16,646 nt of DNA from Undibacterium sp. (GTDB lineage: Bacteria > Pseudomonadota > Gammaproteobacteria > Burkholderiales > Burkholderiaceae_D), in the NCBI GenBank assembly GCA_019752975.1, contig JAIELM010000311.1:1-16646 (forward strand), written 5' to 3'. The position numbers and the translations under genes were made by a program. Below are positions 1 to 7,766 of the stretch, piece by piece (the stretch's first letter is position 1; each line of letters starts with the position of its first letter). The notes beneath the pieces were generated by a model, which did no database searches, was not told the origin of the DNA, and saw only the letters and a program-made list of their open reading frames with translations.

Positions 1-1
1 C

Positions 2-304
2 TACCGTATTCTTGCCGTGAATCCGCAACAGGCTGGCAATCGCATTTTGGGTGAGATTTGTTACGCTAGCCTGACCGAAGCGCAACAGGCCAGCGGCTTG
101 GTGATTGATATCGTGGATTGTTTTCGTAAGACGGAGGACATCCCTGCAGTTGTTGTCGAGGCGATCGCGATTAAAGCGGCTTGTGTATGGATGCAACTGG
201 GCATTGTCAATCAAACTGCTGCTGAGCATGCGACGGCAGCAGGACTATTGGTAGTCATGGATAAATGTACGAAAATTGAACATCGTCGCATGCTAGTCAA
301 ATAA
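2..304 (+). CDS. CoA-binding domain protein (YccU-like), 5'-truncated
   Basis: This is the C-terminal part of a small Rossmann-fold CoA-binding protein of the YccU/CoA_binding_2 family. The frame is open to the left edge, so the gene starts before the window; the GTG at position 17 is an internal Val codon, not a start. Visible family landmarks, in order, are the strand end AVNP, then ILGE, a YASL turn, DIVDCFRKTEDIP, VWMQLGI, AAGLLVVMDKC and the C-terminal KIEHRR. These match the usual succession of beta strands and loops in this family, of about 140 residues, so roughly the last two thirds are present. Members bind CoA or a similar nucleotide; their cellular role is poorly defined. The stop codon lies inside the 3' end of the convergent dinB gene (12 bp shared). 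Family assignment is secure, physiological role is not. Confidence 0.85.
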   Translation, partial: YRILAVNPQQAGNRILGEICYASLTEAQQASGLVIDIVDCFRKTEDIPAVVVEAIAIKAACVWMQLGIVNQTAAEHATAAGLLVVMDKCTKIEHRRMLVK

Positions 305-1357
305 GGGGAGCTGTGTCACTTGCTTCTTCTCGGACAAACCTACACCTAAGCCTAATAATCGTACTGGTAGTTGTCGTCTTTGGAAGCCGTTACACACCAA
401 CTCTGTGAAGGTTTTTTGATCGATCTCATCTGCACGACATTCGACCGTGGTTTGTTTAAAATCCTTAAAGCGGATTTTGATACATAGCTTATGGATGTGT
501 GGCTGCGCTTGGGTGCGTTGTATTTGCTTTTCTAACGCCGTGTAGAGTACAGGAATTTCCGCGATGCAGGCAGCCAAATCAGGTAAGTCGTGGCTATAGG
601 TTTCTTCTACGCTCACAGATTTTCGTTCGGATGTACTTTGCACCTGTCGTGGATCAATGCCGCGACAAAGAGAATGTAATCTGCTGCCCATTTTGCCAAA
701 ATGTTGTAACAGATTCGGCAGTGACCAAGACAAAAGATCGCTACAATTCTGCACACCCAATTGTTGCAATTTGCTGGCAGTGACTTTCCCCACACCGAAC
801 AAACGTGCTACTGGTAAGGTTGCGACAAAATGTTCTACCTGCTCAGGTAAAATCACATAGAGACCATCTGGTTTATTCCAGTCGCTGGCGATTTTGGCGA
901 GAAATTTATTCGGCGCCACTCCAGCCGAGGCTGTAATGCCCACTTCATCGGCGATACGAGCGCGTATCTCTTGGGCGATGCGGGTGGCGCTGCCTCGATG
1001 TTGTAGTGAGTGACTGACATCGAGATAGGCCTCGTCTAAGGAAAGTGGTTCTACCAGTTCAGTATAGTCGCGGTAGATGCCTAAAATTTGACGCGAGGCG
1101 AGCCGATACTTTTCCATACGTGGCGGTAGCAAGACCAGATCCGGGCAGCGCTGTAAAGCTTGCGAGGTAGGCATGGCTGAGCGCAGGCCAAAACTGCGCG
1201 CTACATAATTACAGGTGGCGAGCACACCGCGTTGATCTGCTCGTCCGCCTATTGCCAAGGGTAAGTCGCGCAAACTTGGATCGTCACGCATCTCCACCGC
1301 TGCATAGAAGCAATCGCAGTCGCAATGGATGATTTTTCGCTGTGGTGACGCGGACAT
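293..1357 (-). CDS. dinB: DNA polymerase IV (Y-family translesion polymerase)
   Basis: DinB is an error-prone DNA polymerase that extends past lesions and mismatched termini, acting at the sliding clamp. The 354-residue length is normal. The palm starts with HCDCDCFYAAVE: Asp13 corresponds to E. coli catalytic Asp8, and Tyr18 is the steric gate against ribonucleotides. The second catalytic pair is Asp108-Glu109 in SLDEAYLDVS. A conserved SAGVAPNKFLAKIASDWNKP block follows, then helix-hairpin-helix and little-finger regions. The protein ends in QLPLFD, a beta-clamp-binding peptide at the extreme C-terminus. The ATG start is supported by a purine-rich ribosome site (AAGGAAGGAA, plus-strand 1368-1377). 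The gene is divergent from the PAS gene across only 50 bp and converges on the CoA-binding gene. I could not identify a LexA box in the 50-bp upstream gap. Confidence 0.95.
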   Translation of the reverse strand: MSASPQRKIIHCDCDCFYAAVEMRDDPSLRDLPLAIGGRADQRGVLATCNYVARSFGLRSAMPTSQALQRCPDLVLLPPRMEKYRLASRQILGIYRDYTELVEPLSLDEAYLDVSHSLQHRGSATRIAQEIRARIADEVGITASAGVAPNKFLAKIASDWNKPDGLYVILPEQVEHFVATLPVARLFGVGKVTASKLQQLGVQNCSDLLSWSLPNLLQHFGKMGSRLHSLCRGIDPRQVQSTSERKSVSVEETYSHDLPDLAACIAEIPVLYTALEKQIQRTQAQPHIHKLCIKIRFKDFKQTTVECRADEIDQKTFTELVCNGFQRRQLPVRLLGLGVGLSEKKQVTQLPLFD

Positions 1358-1407
1358 GAACCTACATTCCTTCCTTGCCCGCTAAAAAAGTGGGGAATTG
1401 AAATACT

Positions 1408-2817
1408 ATGGCAAATACTGATCATACACTCAGTATATCATCTCAATTCGGTGGTGACAAAAGCGGTAAAATAGTTCAGTATGAGCGTGTCCATATTAAC
1501 GATTTTCCTCCCTCCATGTGCTCTATGTCACTCGACTCCGGCGCTCACGCTACCAAGGCAGATCATGCGACCGTAACGCGTGAGAAAGCGCTCGTGCCGC
1601 TCGGACTTGATGTGCAAAATCTCCTACATCTCTTGGGTGAACAACTTTGGGAGTGGAACTTAGTGAAAAATGAGATGCTGTTTACAGCGGCATTTCATGC
1701 TGACTTGGGCTATCAATCCGGCGGGTGGGGTAATCACCTAGACGAGTGGCTGAGTCGGATTCATCCTGCGGATACCCAGCAGACCACCTTGATGATGCGT
1801 GAATGCATACAAGGGCATACCGCGCGATTTGTGAGTGAACATCGCTTACGATGTCAGGATGGTTCTTGGAAGTGGGTGTGTCTACGTGGCGTTGTGGTGA
1901 GAAAAAATGCGCAGGCAAGGGCAGTTTGTATGCAAGGGACGGTCGCGATTATTGCTGATCCCCATTTACGCGCCGAATTTTCCAATCAAGCGACCACCCC
2001 AAACGAAGCAACCGACCTTAGTTTGTCTAAGCAATTTCCTAAAATATGTTTTTTTCAGTTTCAGCGTTTTTCGGGAGGACATTGTTGTCTGCCTTATGCC
2101 AGTGATGCGATCAATTCGCTACATGGAGTGAGCGCTCAGGAAGTGAAAGATAACGCCATCCCTTTGTTTGCAACGGTGCATCCAGAGGATGTTGAAAGCT
2201 TGCGTACTAGTATGAAACAGTCCGCTCTTTCCCTTCAGGTTTGGCACCTCGACTATCGGCTACAGGCTCTTTATAACGAGCGCCATATATTCGGTGAGGC
2301 TTATCCAACTCGGCTAGGTGATGGTAGTGTAATCTGGCACGGCTTCTTGGCCGACGTCAGTAAAAGTAAGTCACTTGAACGGCAGTCAGTAGAAGCCGAA
2401 CGAAAAAAACTTGAGATGGAGGTCAAACATTTTGAGAATATTTTGCGCTCTGGGCGTGATCGTTATAAAAAACTCGCCAGTGAATTAGAGCTCATGTTTA
2501 CCCATGCGCCTTTAGCGATTATGCTGGTGCATAAACATGAGATCATGCGTGCTAATCCTCAGTTGGCACAAATTTTTGGCTATAAGGATGCAAAAGAAAT
2601 GTTAGGTTTGAACATTGCCAGCATGCATGAAAGCCCCAGTGTTTATCAACTATTACGAGCAGAAATTGAGCCGCAATTGAGTGTCAATCGCGTTACACAA
2701 ATACGCTGTTCTCTGAAACGAATAGACGGTACCTCTTTTGATGCCAGACTAATCGGGCGGGCACTGCCATCGGTTCATTTTGTCGATACTAGTGTGTGGA
2801 TGGTAGAGACATTGTAG
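1408..2817 (+). CDS. Triple PAS-domain protein without effector domain
   Basis: A 469-residue, probably cytoplasmic sensor-type protein. After an unassigned N-terminal stretch (1-75) there are three PAS folds. PAS1, about 78-184, is PAS_3-like, with WEW, IHPAD and the pattern EHRLRCQDGSWKWV. PAS2, about 212-318, is more diverged but has TVHPED, a YRLQ strand and GDGSVIWHGFLADVS. A charged helix at about 319-362 is likely coiled coil. PAS3, about 365-468, has HAPLAIMLV, ANPQLAQIFGY and the final strand VWMVETL. Such modules normally pass a signal to a following histidine kinase, GGDEF or EAL domain. Here the stop falls directly after the last PAS strand and no output domain follows in any frame. 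There is no signal peptide or membrane segment. It could be a natural PAS-only partner protein or the remnant of a longer sensor. Ligand and partner are unknown. Confidence 0.8.
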   Translation: MANTDHTLSISSQFGGDKSGKIVQYERVHINDFPPSMCSMSLDSGAHATKADHATVTREKALVPLGLDVQNLLHLLGEQLWEWNLVKNEMLFTAAFHADLGYQSGGWGNHLDEWLSRIHPADTQQTTLMMRECIQGHTARFVSEHRLRCQDGSWKWVCLRGVVVRKNAQARAVCMQGTVAIIADPHLRAEFSNQATTPNEATDLSLSKQFPKICFFQFQRFSGGHCCLPYASDAINSLHGVSAQEVKDNAIPLFATVHPEDVESLRTSMKQSALSLQVWHLDYRLQALYNERHIFGEAYPTRLGDGSVIWHGFLADVSKSKSLERQSVEAERKKLEMEVKHFENILRSGRDRYKKLASELELMFTHAPLAIMLVHKHEIMRANPQLAQIFGYKDAKEMLGLNIASMHESPSVYQLLRAEIEPQLSVNRVTQIRCSLKRIDGTSFDARLIGRALPSVHFVDTSVWMVETL

Positions 2818-2975
2818 GGTATGCCGAGCGCAGGATTATTGAACATGGCGCGCTCCGTGTATGTGATCCTGTCCTTGTGTATGGAAGACCTTATATTGGC
2901 GCGTTTAAGCTAGGATTTTCATGAGGATTTGAGATGATGACGGATGCATTTTTCGAGGCAATTTTTGTGAGAACG

Positions 2976-3042
2976 AGGCGCAAATAGCGAGCTATTTACA
3001 ACGAAGAGCACGAAGCACGCAAATAGCACCGAAGGTGCGCCT
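2976..3042. repeat. Structured intergenic sequence with nested hairpins and a direct repeat
   Basis: The spacer between the convergent PAS and amidase genes has no convincing ORF but is rich in short symmetry. AGGCGCA (2976-2982) pairs with TGCGCCT (3036-3042). Inside lie a 7-bp hairpin AAATAGC/GCTATTT (2982-2997) and a 5-bp hairpin GCACC/GGTGC (3026-3038). The 10-mer CGCAAATAGC occurs twice (2979-2988 and 3018-3027), and ACGAAG recurs between them. This architecture fits a dispersed intergenic repeat or a bidirectional terminator; the sequence alone does not decide. The rest of 2818-3058 shows nothing recognisable. Confidence 0.4.
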
Positions 3043-3058
3043 AATGGAAAATCGGAGT

Positions 3059-4594
3059 TTAATGTGCCAAGTTCGGAGCCGGTAAAGCCGGACGTGCTTG
3101 TTCAAACGCATATCCCATATTCAGTAGCACGTCATCTTGCCATGCGCCTGCAAAAAAGGACAGTCCCACAGGTAGTCCATTGATTAAGCCCATAGGCACA
3201 GTCAAATGCGGATATCCTGCGATCGCGGCAGGCGAGCTGGCGCTGCCGGTAATGTGGTCGCCTTTTTTGTAATTGATTTTCCACGCCACCCCTGTGGTCG
3301 GAGCAATGAGGGCATCTAGACGATGTGTTTTAAGTGCCACGTCTATTCCCTCTGGACCAGCTAATTTTTTTGCACGGGCCAACGCCTTGATATAGGTGGT
3401 CTCAGTGAGTGGACCTTTGGCTTGAGCAAGCTGCATAATCTCTTGGCCGAAATAAGGCATAACTTGTTTGGCGTGTTCGGTATTGAAGCGTATCACCTCG
3501 GCCATGTTGCGTGATTTGACAGTGCTCGGCGTGCTGGCTAAATAGTGATTCAGGTCGGCTTTGAATTCGTACAGTAATACCGGAAATTCGTCTTTTTCTA
3601 TTTGTTTTAAGTGGGGAATTGTCACCCCATTGATGATCACAGCACCTTGTGCTTTGAGGATCGCTATGCTGGCGTTAAACAGCGCTAGCGTGGCCTGATC
3701 ATAGCCTTTGACAAGTTGACTTGCCACGCCTATACGCAGGCCTTTCAATGCCTCTTTATTGAGGCCCGCACGGTAATCTTTGCTGCGTCTTTGATCAGCT
3801 TCTTTGGTGGCAGGATCATGGATATCGCTGCCAGCGATGGCGTTCATGATCAGCGCCGCATCGGTCACTGTTAGTGTCATTGGGCCGGCCGTATCTTGGC
3901 TATGCGAGAGCGGGACAATTCCACTACGACTGACTAAGCCTAGGGTAGGTTTCAAACCCACTAAACCATTCATCGCGGCAGGGCAAACGATGGAGCCATC
4001 GGTCTCCGTACCTATCGCAGCCGGTATCATGCGCGCCGCTACAGCGGCGCCTGAGCCTGAACTAGAGCCGCAAGTATTTTTGCTAAGGTCGTAGGGATTA
4101 CGGGTCTGTCCACCCACGCTACTCCAACCACTAGTTGATTTGGTAGAGCGAAAATTGGCCCACTCGCTGAGATTGGTTTTGCCGACAATGATGGCGCCTT
4201 GGGCCTTTAATTGGGTCACAATAAACGCATCGTTCTCAGCGACGTTTTCCAGCAGTGCTAAAGAACCCGCAGTAGTGGCCATGCCTTTAACCGCGATATT
4301 ATCTTTGAGCATGAGCGGTAGGCCTTGTAAGGATAATTTGGCATCTCTATTTTTGTCGGCGTATTCGGCATCTTGTGTCGCTTCAGCGCGCATTGCTATC
4401 ACCGCTGCCAGCTGAGGATTGAGTTTGGCGCTGCGCTCTTGGTAGGTCTTGAGAATTTGTACTGCGCTAGTCTTCCCATCGCGTAATTGTGTACTTAACT
4501 CCCTTAGTTGATCTTGTGCATAGCTGTCAATTGCCATTCCGGTGATGCTCACTGTGAGACTAAGCGTTAGGCCAACACGGGTCAAAGTTTTCAT
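3059..4594 (-). CDS. Exported amidase-signature family hydrolase
   Basis: An amidase-signature enzyme hydrolysing an amide bond through a Ser-cisSer-Lys triad. With the start at 4594 the protein has 511 residues: a signal peptide (KTLTRVGLTL core, cleavage near SYA|Q), then the amidase fold. Lys97 lies in LMLKDNIAVKG, the cis-Ser is about Ser177 in CGSSSGSGAAVAA, and the nucleophile is Ser201 in GTETDGSIVCPA, with the usual 24-residue spacing. The C-terminal GLPVGLSFFAG is typical. A further in-frame ATG at 4645 would overlap the transporter stop (TAATG), but the 4594 ATG has an AGAGGAA ribosome site at good spacing and puts the signal peptide at the true N-terminus, so I chose it. The TAATG junction still suggests an operon with the transporter gene. 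The substrate cannot be read from sequence; GatA is excluded by the signal peptide and lack of gatB/gatC. Confidence 0.88.
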   Translation of the reverse strand: MKTLTRVGLTLSLTVSITGMAIDSYAQDQLRELSTQLRDGKTSAVQILKTYQERSAKLNPQLAAVIAMRAEATQDAEYADKNRDAKLSLQGLPLMLKDNIAVKGMATTAGSLALLENVAENDAFIVTQLKAQGAIIVGKTNLSEWANFRSTKSTSGWSSVGGQTRNPYDLSKNTCGSSSGSGAAVAARMIPAAIGTETDGSIVCPAAMNGLVGLKPTLGLVSRSGIVPLSHSQDTAGPMTLTVTDAALIMNAIAGSDIHDPATKEADQRRSKDYRAGLNKEALKGLRIGVASQLVKGYDQATLALFNASIAILKAQGAVIINGVTIPHLKQIEKDEFPVLLYEFKADLNHYLASTPSTVKSRNMAEVIRFNTEHAKQVMPYFGQEIMQLAQAKGPLTETTYIKALARAKKLAGPEGIDVALKTHRLDALIAPTTGVAWKINYKKGDHITGSASSPAAIAGYPHLTVPMGLINGLPVGLSFFAGAWQDDVLLNMGYAFEQARPALPAPNLAH

Positions 4595-4644
4595 ACACAT
4601 TTCCTCTACGATGTTTAGATAAATCGAAGTAGCTATTTGTTGCA

Positions 4645-5676
4645 TTAGTCCATGTTCTTACGGATAAACGCCCACCATGCAGCGAAGACGGTAAAGGTAG
4701 CGACGATGGCGACCACGATCCAAAAACCGTTGACGTTTTGTGCTAAAGGGATGCCACCGACATTCATACCGAGTAAGCCGGCGATAATGTTAATTGGCAG
4801 TGCTAATACCGTGACGATGGTTAAGACAAACAAGGAGCGATTATTTTGTTCGCCGACGTGAGCGGCGATTTCTTCTTGGAGTAATTTAATACGTTCTTGT
4901 AGTGAAGCCATATCGCTTAAGACGACCGAAAATTCCTCAGTGGATTGGCGTAAATCGTGCACGTCGGGTTCTGCCATCCATGTCGGAGGTTTTTGCAAGA
5001 GACGAAACAGTGCGGCTGGCTCAGGTGCAAGCAGGCGTTGTAGACGCACCAAAAAACGGCGAAGTTCGCCCAAATTAGCACGCTTGCGACTCAATCGTTC
5101 AGCTAAAAAATGATCCTCTACATCGTCAATTTTGGTGATGGCGTTTCTGACGATTCCGGTTAACACATCAGCTTGATCGCGTAATAGGTGAGTGAGCAAT
5201 TCTGAAGCCGATTGGAATAGTTCCCCCGCGTTGACCGCATGGCGCAATCGATCGACTGACTTCAAGGGCTTACGTCGGGCGCTAATCATGACGTTGCGGT
5301 TGAGGTTAATCCATAGGGTAGCAATGTCAGAAGGATCAAAACTAAAATCATGCAAAACATCATTGATCACCGCGATCAGGTGATGGTCGGCGTGTTCAAT
5401 ACGCGTCGAGCGTGAACCTTGGTGTAAGGTTTCATAAAATTCTTCGGGTGAGTCGGTATGCTCTTTGAGCCATTTTTCGGTCGAACTATTCGATAGATTA
5501 AAGTGCAGCCATAGGAAAGTATGTTCTGCATTTAACTGGGGATTGGACAGCCATTCTAAGGCATCTTTTGTATGCAAGAGCTTGCCCGCTGTTTGATTCT
5601 CAAAAATGTAAGCACAGATCAAACCCGATTGATCGGAGCCATACGAGAGCTGTTCATTGTCTAAATTCATCCGCAT
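4645..5676 (-). CDS. zntB: CorA-family metal ion transporter (ZntB-like)
   Basis: An inner-membrane divalent cation transporter of the CorA/ZntB superfamily. A long cytoplasmic alpha/beta and helical domain comes first, including the stalk helix region with RANLGELRRFLVRLQRLL. Two closely spaced C-terminal transmembrane helices follow, about residues 282-302 and 318-338, with the signature Gly-Met-Asn at about 303-305 (LLGMNVGGIP) between them. GMNVGGIP is the form I associate with ZntB-type zinc transporters rather than classical CorA magnesium channels. The protein ends in a basic tail (RKNMD). I chose the ATG at 5676 (343 residues); a TTG at 5700 and an ATG at 5670 are in frame, and none has a strong ribosome site. 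The amidase gene follows directly. The zinc specificity is inference; CorA-type transport of Mg2+ or another metal is possible. Confidence 0.82.
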   Translation of the reverse strand: MRMNLDNEQLSYGSDQSGLICAYIFENQTAGKLLHTKDALEWLSNPQLNAEHTFLWLHFNLSNSSTEKWLKEHTDSPEEFYETLHQGSRSTRIEHADHHLIAVINDVLHDFSFDPSDIATLWINLNRNVMISARRKPLKSVDRLRHAVNAGELFQSASELLTHLLRDQADVLTGIVRNAITKIDDVEDHFLAERLSRKRANLGELRRFLVRLQRLLAPEPAALFRLLQKPPTWMAEPDVHDLRQSTEEFSVVLSDMASLQERIKLLQEEIAAHVGEQNNRSLFVLTIVTVLALPINIIAGLLGMNVGGIPLAQNVNGFWIVVAIVATFTVFAAWWAFIRKNMD

Positions 5677-6012
5677 ATTTACCCGTACATTCGTCCACAA
5701 TTACAGTAGTAAAAAAAAGCAGTTGCTATTGTAAGGCTAAGTTAGCATTGATTTAGTAATTACTTGCTAGAATTTTATAGTGAATCCGGAGTGGTGATAT
5801 TGTCGAATTGAAGCGGTATCTGTAACCGAGAATAATAAGCGCACGCGTTTGAGAAAATTTTAGGTAATTTAGCGCTAATGACTAGGCAGATAAATTGTAT
5901 GTCGGTTCTCTTTTTTTACTGATTAGCTCGCAGATTTATTGATGAATATTTGATCGCATAACACCTAGAGAACGATTCCCTAGGCGTTATGTGGCATCGC
6001 TTAATTACTAAA
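5677..6012. other. Gene-free spacer between the tonB-like gene and the transporter gene
   Basis: About 336 bp with no plausible ORF on either strand and no tRNA-like fold that I can see. It must hold the promoter of the minus-strand transporter-amidase unit, but no convincing -35/-10 pair stands out; an A/T-rich block lies at about 5701-5780. At the right end is the stem-loop described separately (5957-5991). Confidence 0.6.
5957..5991 (-). terminator. Stem-loop downstream of the TonB-like gene
   Basis: CATAACACCTAG (5957-5968) pairs with CTAGGCGTTATG (5980-5991): 11 Watson-Crick pairs plus one A.C clash on the plus strand. Read as minus-strand RNA the clash becomes a G.U pair, so the 12-bp stem is complete only in that orientation. 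It begins 21 nt after the stop of the minus-strand TonB-like gene. No U-tract follows, so it may protect the 3' end of the RNA rather than act as a full intrinsic terminator. Confidence 0.5.
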
Positions 6013-6351
6013 TTATTTGGTAGATAGTTTCCAAGCATACACAATAGTCACATTCGTCGTAGCTGGTTTTCCGTCTACTGTACCCGGCTTAAATTTACAG
6101 CTGTTTATTGCTTCCAAAGTAGCCTTATCCAAACTCTTACTGCCACTACCAGAAATAACTTTTGTGCTATCTACACCGCCGCTGGCATTAACAACTGCAA
6201 CGATAGTAACGACGCCTTCTTCCTCATTCAATAAAGCGCCTTTAGGGTAAGTGAACTTACAAGTCTTTTGATCCATGACGGCAGGTACTTCGACAGCGTG
6301 CACCATAAATGAGAAAGACAATAACAAAATCGATAAAAACAATTTCACCAT
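6013..6351 (-). CDS. Small exported protein with TonB C-terminal domain
   Basis: A 112-residue protein with a signal peptide (residues 1-19, cleavage near VHA|V) and then only a TonB C-terminal fold. Diagnostic features are the PKGALLNEEEGVVTIVAVV strand, NASGGVD, a V-SGSGSKSLDKATLEAI helix and the FKPGTVDGKPA turn before a last strand ending YAWKL. Full TonB energises outer-membrane receptors and has an N-terminal anchor plus a Pro-rich spacer; both are missing, and no exbB/exbD is nearby. It is therefore unlikely to transduce energy by itself. Cys31 and Cys85 flank the domain and could form a disulfide in the periplasm. The ribosome site GGAGC (plus-strand 6358-6362) supports the ATG. It is a single-gene unit. 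The role is unknown; binding of a partner protein or peptidoglycan would be speculation. Confidence 0.8.
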   Translation of the reverse strand: MVKLFLSILLLSFSFMVHAVEVPAVMDQKTCKFTYPKGALLNEEEGVVTIVAVVNASGGVDSTKVISGSGSKSLDKATLEAINSCKFKPGTVDGKPATTNVTIVYAWKLSTK

Positions 6352-6788
6352 GATAATGCTCCATTTAAAGTTAAACTACAAAAATACTCTAATACCATGA
6401 TTAGAATTAGAGGTCTTACGAACGTATGATTTGTGTGCTTTTGTTGGTGAGTCAGTGATTGTCAAGCGAGGCGACGCTGAGGGTGGAAAACAAGAAGGCG
6501 AAAGAAGCAAATTTGATAAAATGGTCTTGTTCATGGCTTATTGTTCCAAAGAAATTTGGATCAGGTCTGGCTCAGAAAACGCTTCAAAAATGCTCGATAG
6601 CAACTCTATGAATATACCACATTAATTTTTTCGTGTAATTCAATTTTCGGACTGTTCCGGAACACTGTGGCGTCGTGGATCAAGGTTCAAGGGTCAATGA
6701 ATGCATGCTCGATTATCCTCTACCTACACAGTAGTATTCCTAACATATTGAACACTTCGGGTGTGATGAGGTAGAGTTTAGTGGCCAA
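6352..6788. other. Gene-free spacer between fmt and the TonB-like gene
   Basis: A 437-bp stretch without a gene I can defend. It contains the possible operator at 6387-6412, a perfect 12-bp palindrome TGTTCCGGAACA (6653-6664), and an 8-bp inverted repeat CTCTACCT/AGGTAGAG (6718-6725 and 6769-6776) enclosing a small hairpin ACAC/GTGT (6752-6764). The last structure starts 12 nt after the fmt stop on the minus strand and may mark the 3' end of the def-fmt message. A 64-codon TTG-start frame at 6431-6625 looks non-coding. Confidence 0.55.
6387..6412. promoter_or_regulatory. Inverted repeat upstream of the TonB-like gene, possible operator
   Basis: CTCTAAT (6387-6393) and ATTAGAG (6406-6412) form a perfect 7-bp inverted repeat with a 12-nt gap. 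The right half is also part of a direct repeat ATTAGAATTAGA. It lies 36-61 bp upstream of the minus-strand start at 6351, in A/T-rich sequence where the promoter is expected. A dimeric repressor or activator site is possible. No regulator family is suggested, and chance symmetry in A/T-rich DNA cannot be excluded. Confidence 0.3.
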
Positions 6789-7766
6789 TTAGTTGCCAAT
6801 AATTTGTCCTACTTGAATGTCAAAACCCTGCAAAAAATCCGCCGTGGCAAGGCGCTTCCCTCCCGGTTTTTGTAGTTCCAGCACCCGTAGAACCGAGCGT
6901 CCGCCGTCACACGCGATGAGTAGCGCTTCACTTGAGTTTGCTGCGAGCACTTGACCGTCGCTTAACTGCGTAATCGCTAGCGGATTCATCGTTATGACTT
7001 CAGCGCGCCAAAACTTAATGCTTGTGCCATGGATATTCGCATGGGCTACGGGAAATGGATTGAAGGCGCGTATCTTACGCTCTATGGTTTGGGCGGATTG
7101 ATTAAAATCGATAACCGCTTCGTCTTTGCTAATTTTGGCAGCGTAGCAGACGCCCAGTTCCGGTTGTGTTGTCGCTGGCAGGCCTATGCTGCTCAGTTGA
7201 GTGAGTGCTGTGACGATCATTTCACCACCCAAGGCAGCGAGTTTGTCATGCAAGCGGCCAGTGCAGTCATCGGGCAAAATCGGGAGTGTTTGCCGTAGTA
7301 GCATGGGACCAGTGTCTAGACCTAACTCCATTTGCATGATGGTGATGCCGGTCTCGCTATCGCCAGCTTCTATCGCACGATGTATTGGAGCCGCACCGCG
7401 CCAACGCGGTAGTAGCGAGCCGTGGATATTGATACAGCCAAGAGGTGGTATCGTCAAAATTGACATCGGCAAAATCAGGCCATAGGCAGCCACCACCATG
7501 ATGTCGTGTTCGGTATCGGCTAAGAGATTGTGTGTGGCTTGCGCCTCGTCGGGATATTTGCCGTCCAAGCGCAAAGAGTGCGGTTGCGCCACCTGAATGC
7601 CATGTTGCAGAGCCAGTTGTTTGACCGCGGAAGCATGTAACTGCATGCCGCGACCGGCAGGTCTATCCGGCTGAGTGAGTACCAAAGGGACGGTAAATCC
7701 AGCCTCAATAATCGCATCTAGTGCGGTAGCAGCAAATTCAGGAGTACCTGCAAAAATAACTTTCAT
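6789..7766 (-). CDS. fmt: Methionyl-tRNA formyltransferase
   Basis: Transfers a formyl group from 10-formyltetrahydrofolate to Met-tRNA(fMet), making the initiator tRNA for bacterial translation. The 325-residue length is close to the family norm. The N-terminal Rossmann domain starts [13 protein letters not shown]. The loop QPDRPAGRG (32-40) belongs to the tRNA-binding insertion. Catalytic residues are Asn113 and His115 in [16 protein letters not shown] and Asp151 in LGLDTGPM, equivalent to E. coli Asn106, His108 and Asp144. A C-terminal OB-type domain follows, from about residue 210 ([28 protein letters not shown]). Its ATG overlaps the def stop (ATGA), so the two genes should be translated together, a common arrangement in bacteria. 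Confidence 0.97.
   Translation of the reverse strand: MKVIFAGTPEFAATALDAIIEAGFTVPLVLTQPDRPAGRGMQLHASAVKQLALQHGIQVAQPHSLRLDGKYPDEAQATHNLLADTEHDIMVVAAYGLILPMSILTIPPLGCINIHGSLLPRWRGAAPIHRAIEAGDSETGITIMQMELGLDTGPMLLRQTLPILPDDCTGRLHDKLAALGGEMIVTALTQLSSIGLPATTQPELGVCYAAKISKDEAVIDFNQSAQTIERKIRAFNPFPVAHANIHGTSIKFWRAEVITMNPLAITQLSDGQVLAANSSEALLIACDGGRSVLRVLELQKPGGKRLATADFLQGFDIQVGQIIGN

Noticed and set aside
11..18. In-frame GTG near the left edge as the start of the first gene
   Set aside because: The codons before it (Y-R-I-L-A) continue the conserved CoA-binding fold, so it is an internal Val codon of a gene cut by the window.
104..165. Truncated-gene or frameshift reading of the first gene
   Set aside because: The family pattern is continuous to the stop; only the window edge removes the N-terminus.
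104..1357. Cysteine-rich HCDCDCFYA start of DinB as an unusual active site
   Set aside because: The catalytic Asp and steric-gate residue are in their normal places, and I recall this Cys-rich form in other proteobacterial DinB proteins.
2818..2920. Remnant of a GGDEF or kinase domain after the PAS protein
   Set aside because: Reading on past the stop in frame, and scanning the other frames, gave no LTGLPNR, GGDEF or histidine-kinase-like motif.
6431..6625. 64-codon plus-strand frame in the fmt/TonB-like spacer
   Set aside because: It starts with TTG, has no ribosome site, and its product has no recognisable motif or convincing composition.
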